From: Geosiphon pyriformis
Lineage: Eukaryota > Glomeromycota > Glomeromycetes > Archaeosporales > Geosiphonaceae
DNA: 64,000 bases
Reading direction: 5' to 3'
Assembly: GCA_016748015.1 (NCBI GenBank)
Contig: JAAOMT010000776.1
Span: forward strand, 431,496 to 495,495
Below, one piece after another: positions 63,973 through 64,000 of this stretch. Position numbers and translations under genes: made by a program. Below the pieces are notes generated by a model. The model was not told where the DNA came from and made no database searches. It saw only the letters and a list, made by a program, of their open reading frames with translations. The stretch's first letter is position 1, and each line of letters begins with the position of its first letter.

Positions 63973-64000
63973 TGTTACAGATGATTATTTGGGGTCTCAA
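63973..64000 (-). repeat. Terminus of another Gy2 LTR (minus), runs off the window
   Basis: TGTTACAGATGATTATTTGG on the plus strand equals the 3' LTR terminus at 58073-58100. It abuts Cys-rich coding sequence of Gy2-C, so another Gy2 copy or solo LTR is probably inserted here, minus orientation. Confidence 0.7.

Noticed and set aside
1-64000. Host protein genes, tRNA, rRNA
   Set aside because: All coding-like stretches of appreciable length could be assigned to retroelements. No cloverleaf or rRNA signature was noticed by eye; short or diverged RNA genes cannot be excluded without a covariance search.

Overview
The window is AT-rich eukaryotic DNA made almost entirely of decayed, nested retrotransposons. 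No host gene, tRNA or rRNA gene was found. The retroelement proteins most resemble those I associate with arbuscular mycorrhizal fungi (Glomeromycotina, Rhizophagus/Gigaspora-like). That assignment is inference from protein style; no species marker is present.

Five families account for nearly all of the sequence. Names are local to this report. Gy1 is a Ty3/gypsy LTR element with LTRs of 0.65-0.74 kb, starting TGTTATG and ending CATAACA. It has a gag with a zinc knuckle, a pol in the -1 frame, and an extra ORF after integrase. Gy2 is a second Ty3/gypsy element with LTRs of about 0.9 kb and a dUTPase-like domain between protease and reverse transcriptase (RT). HAL is a 2.4-kb poly(A)-tailed retroposon that carries only an ORF1-type RNA-binding protein (RRM plus CCHC knuckle). 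L2 is a two-ORF LINE with an ORF1 (RRM-like, CCHC) and an ORF2 (AP endonuclease, RT, RNase H, CCHC). L3 is a LINE RNase H fragment.

Layout: 1-1202 is the 5' end of a minus-strand Gy1, inserted into a plus-strand Gy1 remnant (1203-3451). 2727-9033 is a large inverted repeat of Gy1 LTR plus HAL. 9191-10311 is L2 RT on the minus strand. 10312-15395 is a HAL 3' tail, a Gy1 3' LTR and Gy1 pol on the minus strand. 15396-19457 is L2 on the minus strand. 19458-25435 is an L2 fragment, HAL, Gy1 5' LTR and gag on the plus strand. 25436-26590 is the L2 RNase H end. 26591-40716 is a Gy1 copy interrupted by HAL and L2 sequences (27481-35212). 40717-47706 is Gy2 (minus), 47707-48432 is L3, 48433-58072 is Gy2 (plus) and 58073-64000 is Gy2 (minus).

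The main structural discovery is that the block of about 15397-25435 is inverted. Flipping it back rejoins three broken elements at once. L2-a becomes one reading frame. Gy1-C becomes LTR-gag-pol-LTR. HAL-C rejoins across a 4-bp ATAT duplication, and it then sits in another L2 flanked by a 10-bp target duplication.

All coding regions are damaged. Many stops and active-site losses are C-to-T or G-to-A changes relative to sister copies. Other biology visible in the copies: a TTTAAAC frameshift heptamer at the Gy1 gag-pol overlap, an 8-nt ORF1/ORF2 stop-start overlap in L2, a near-identical primer binding site in both LTR families, and repeated use of ATAT as the Gy1 target.
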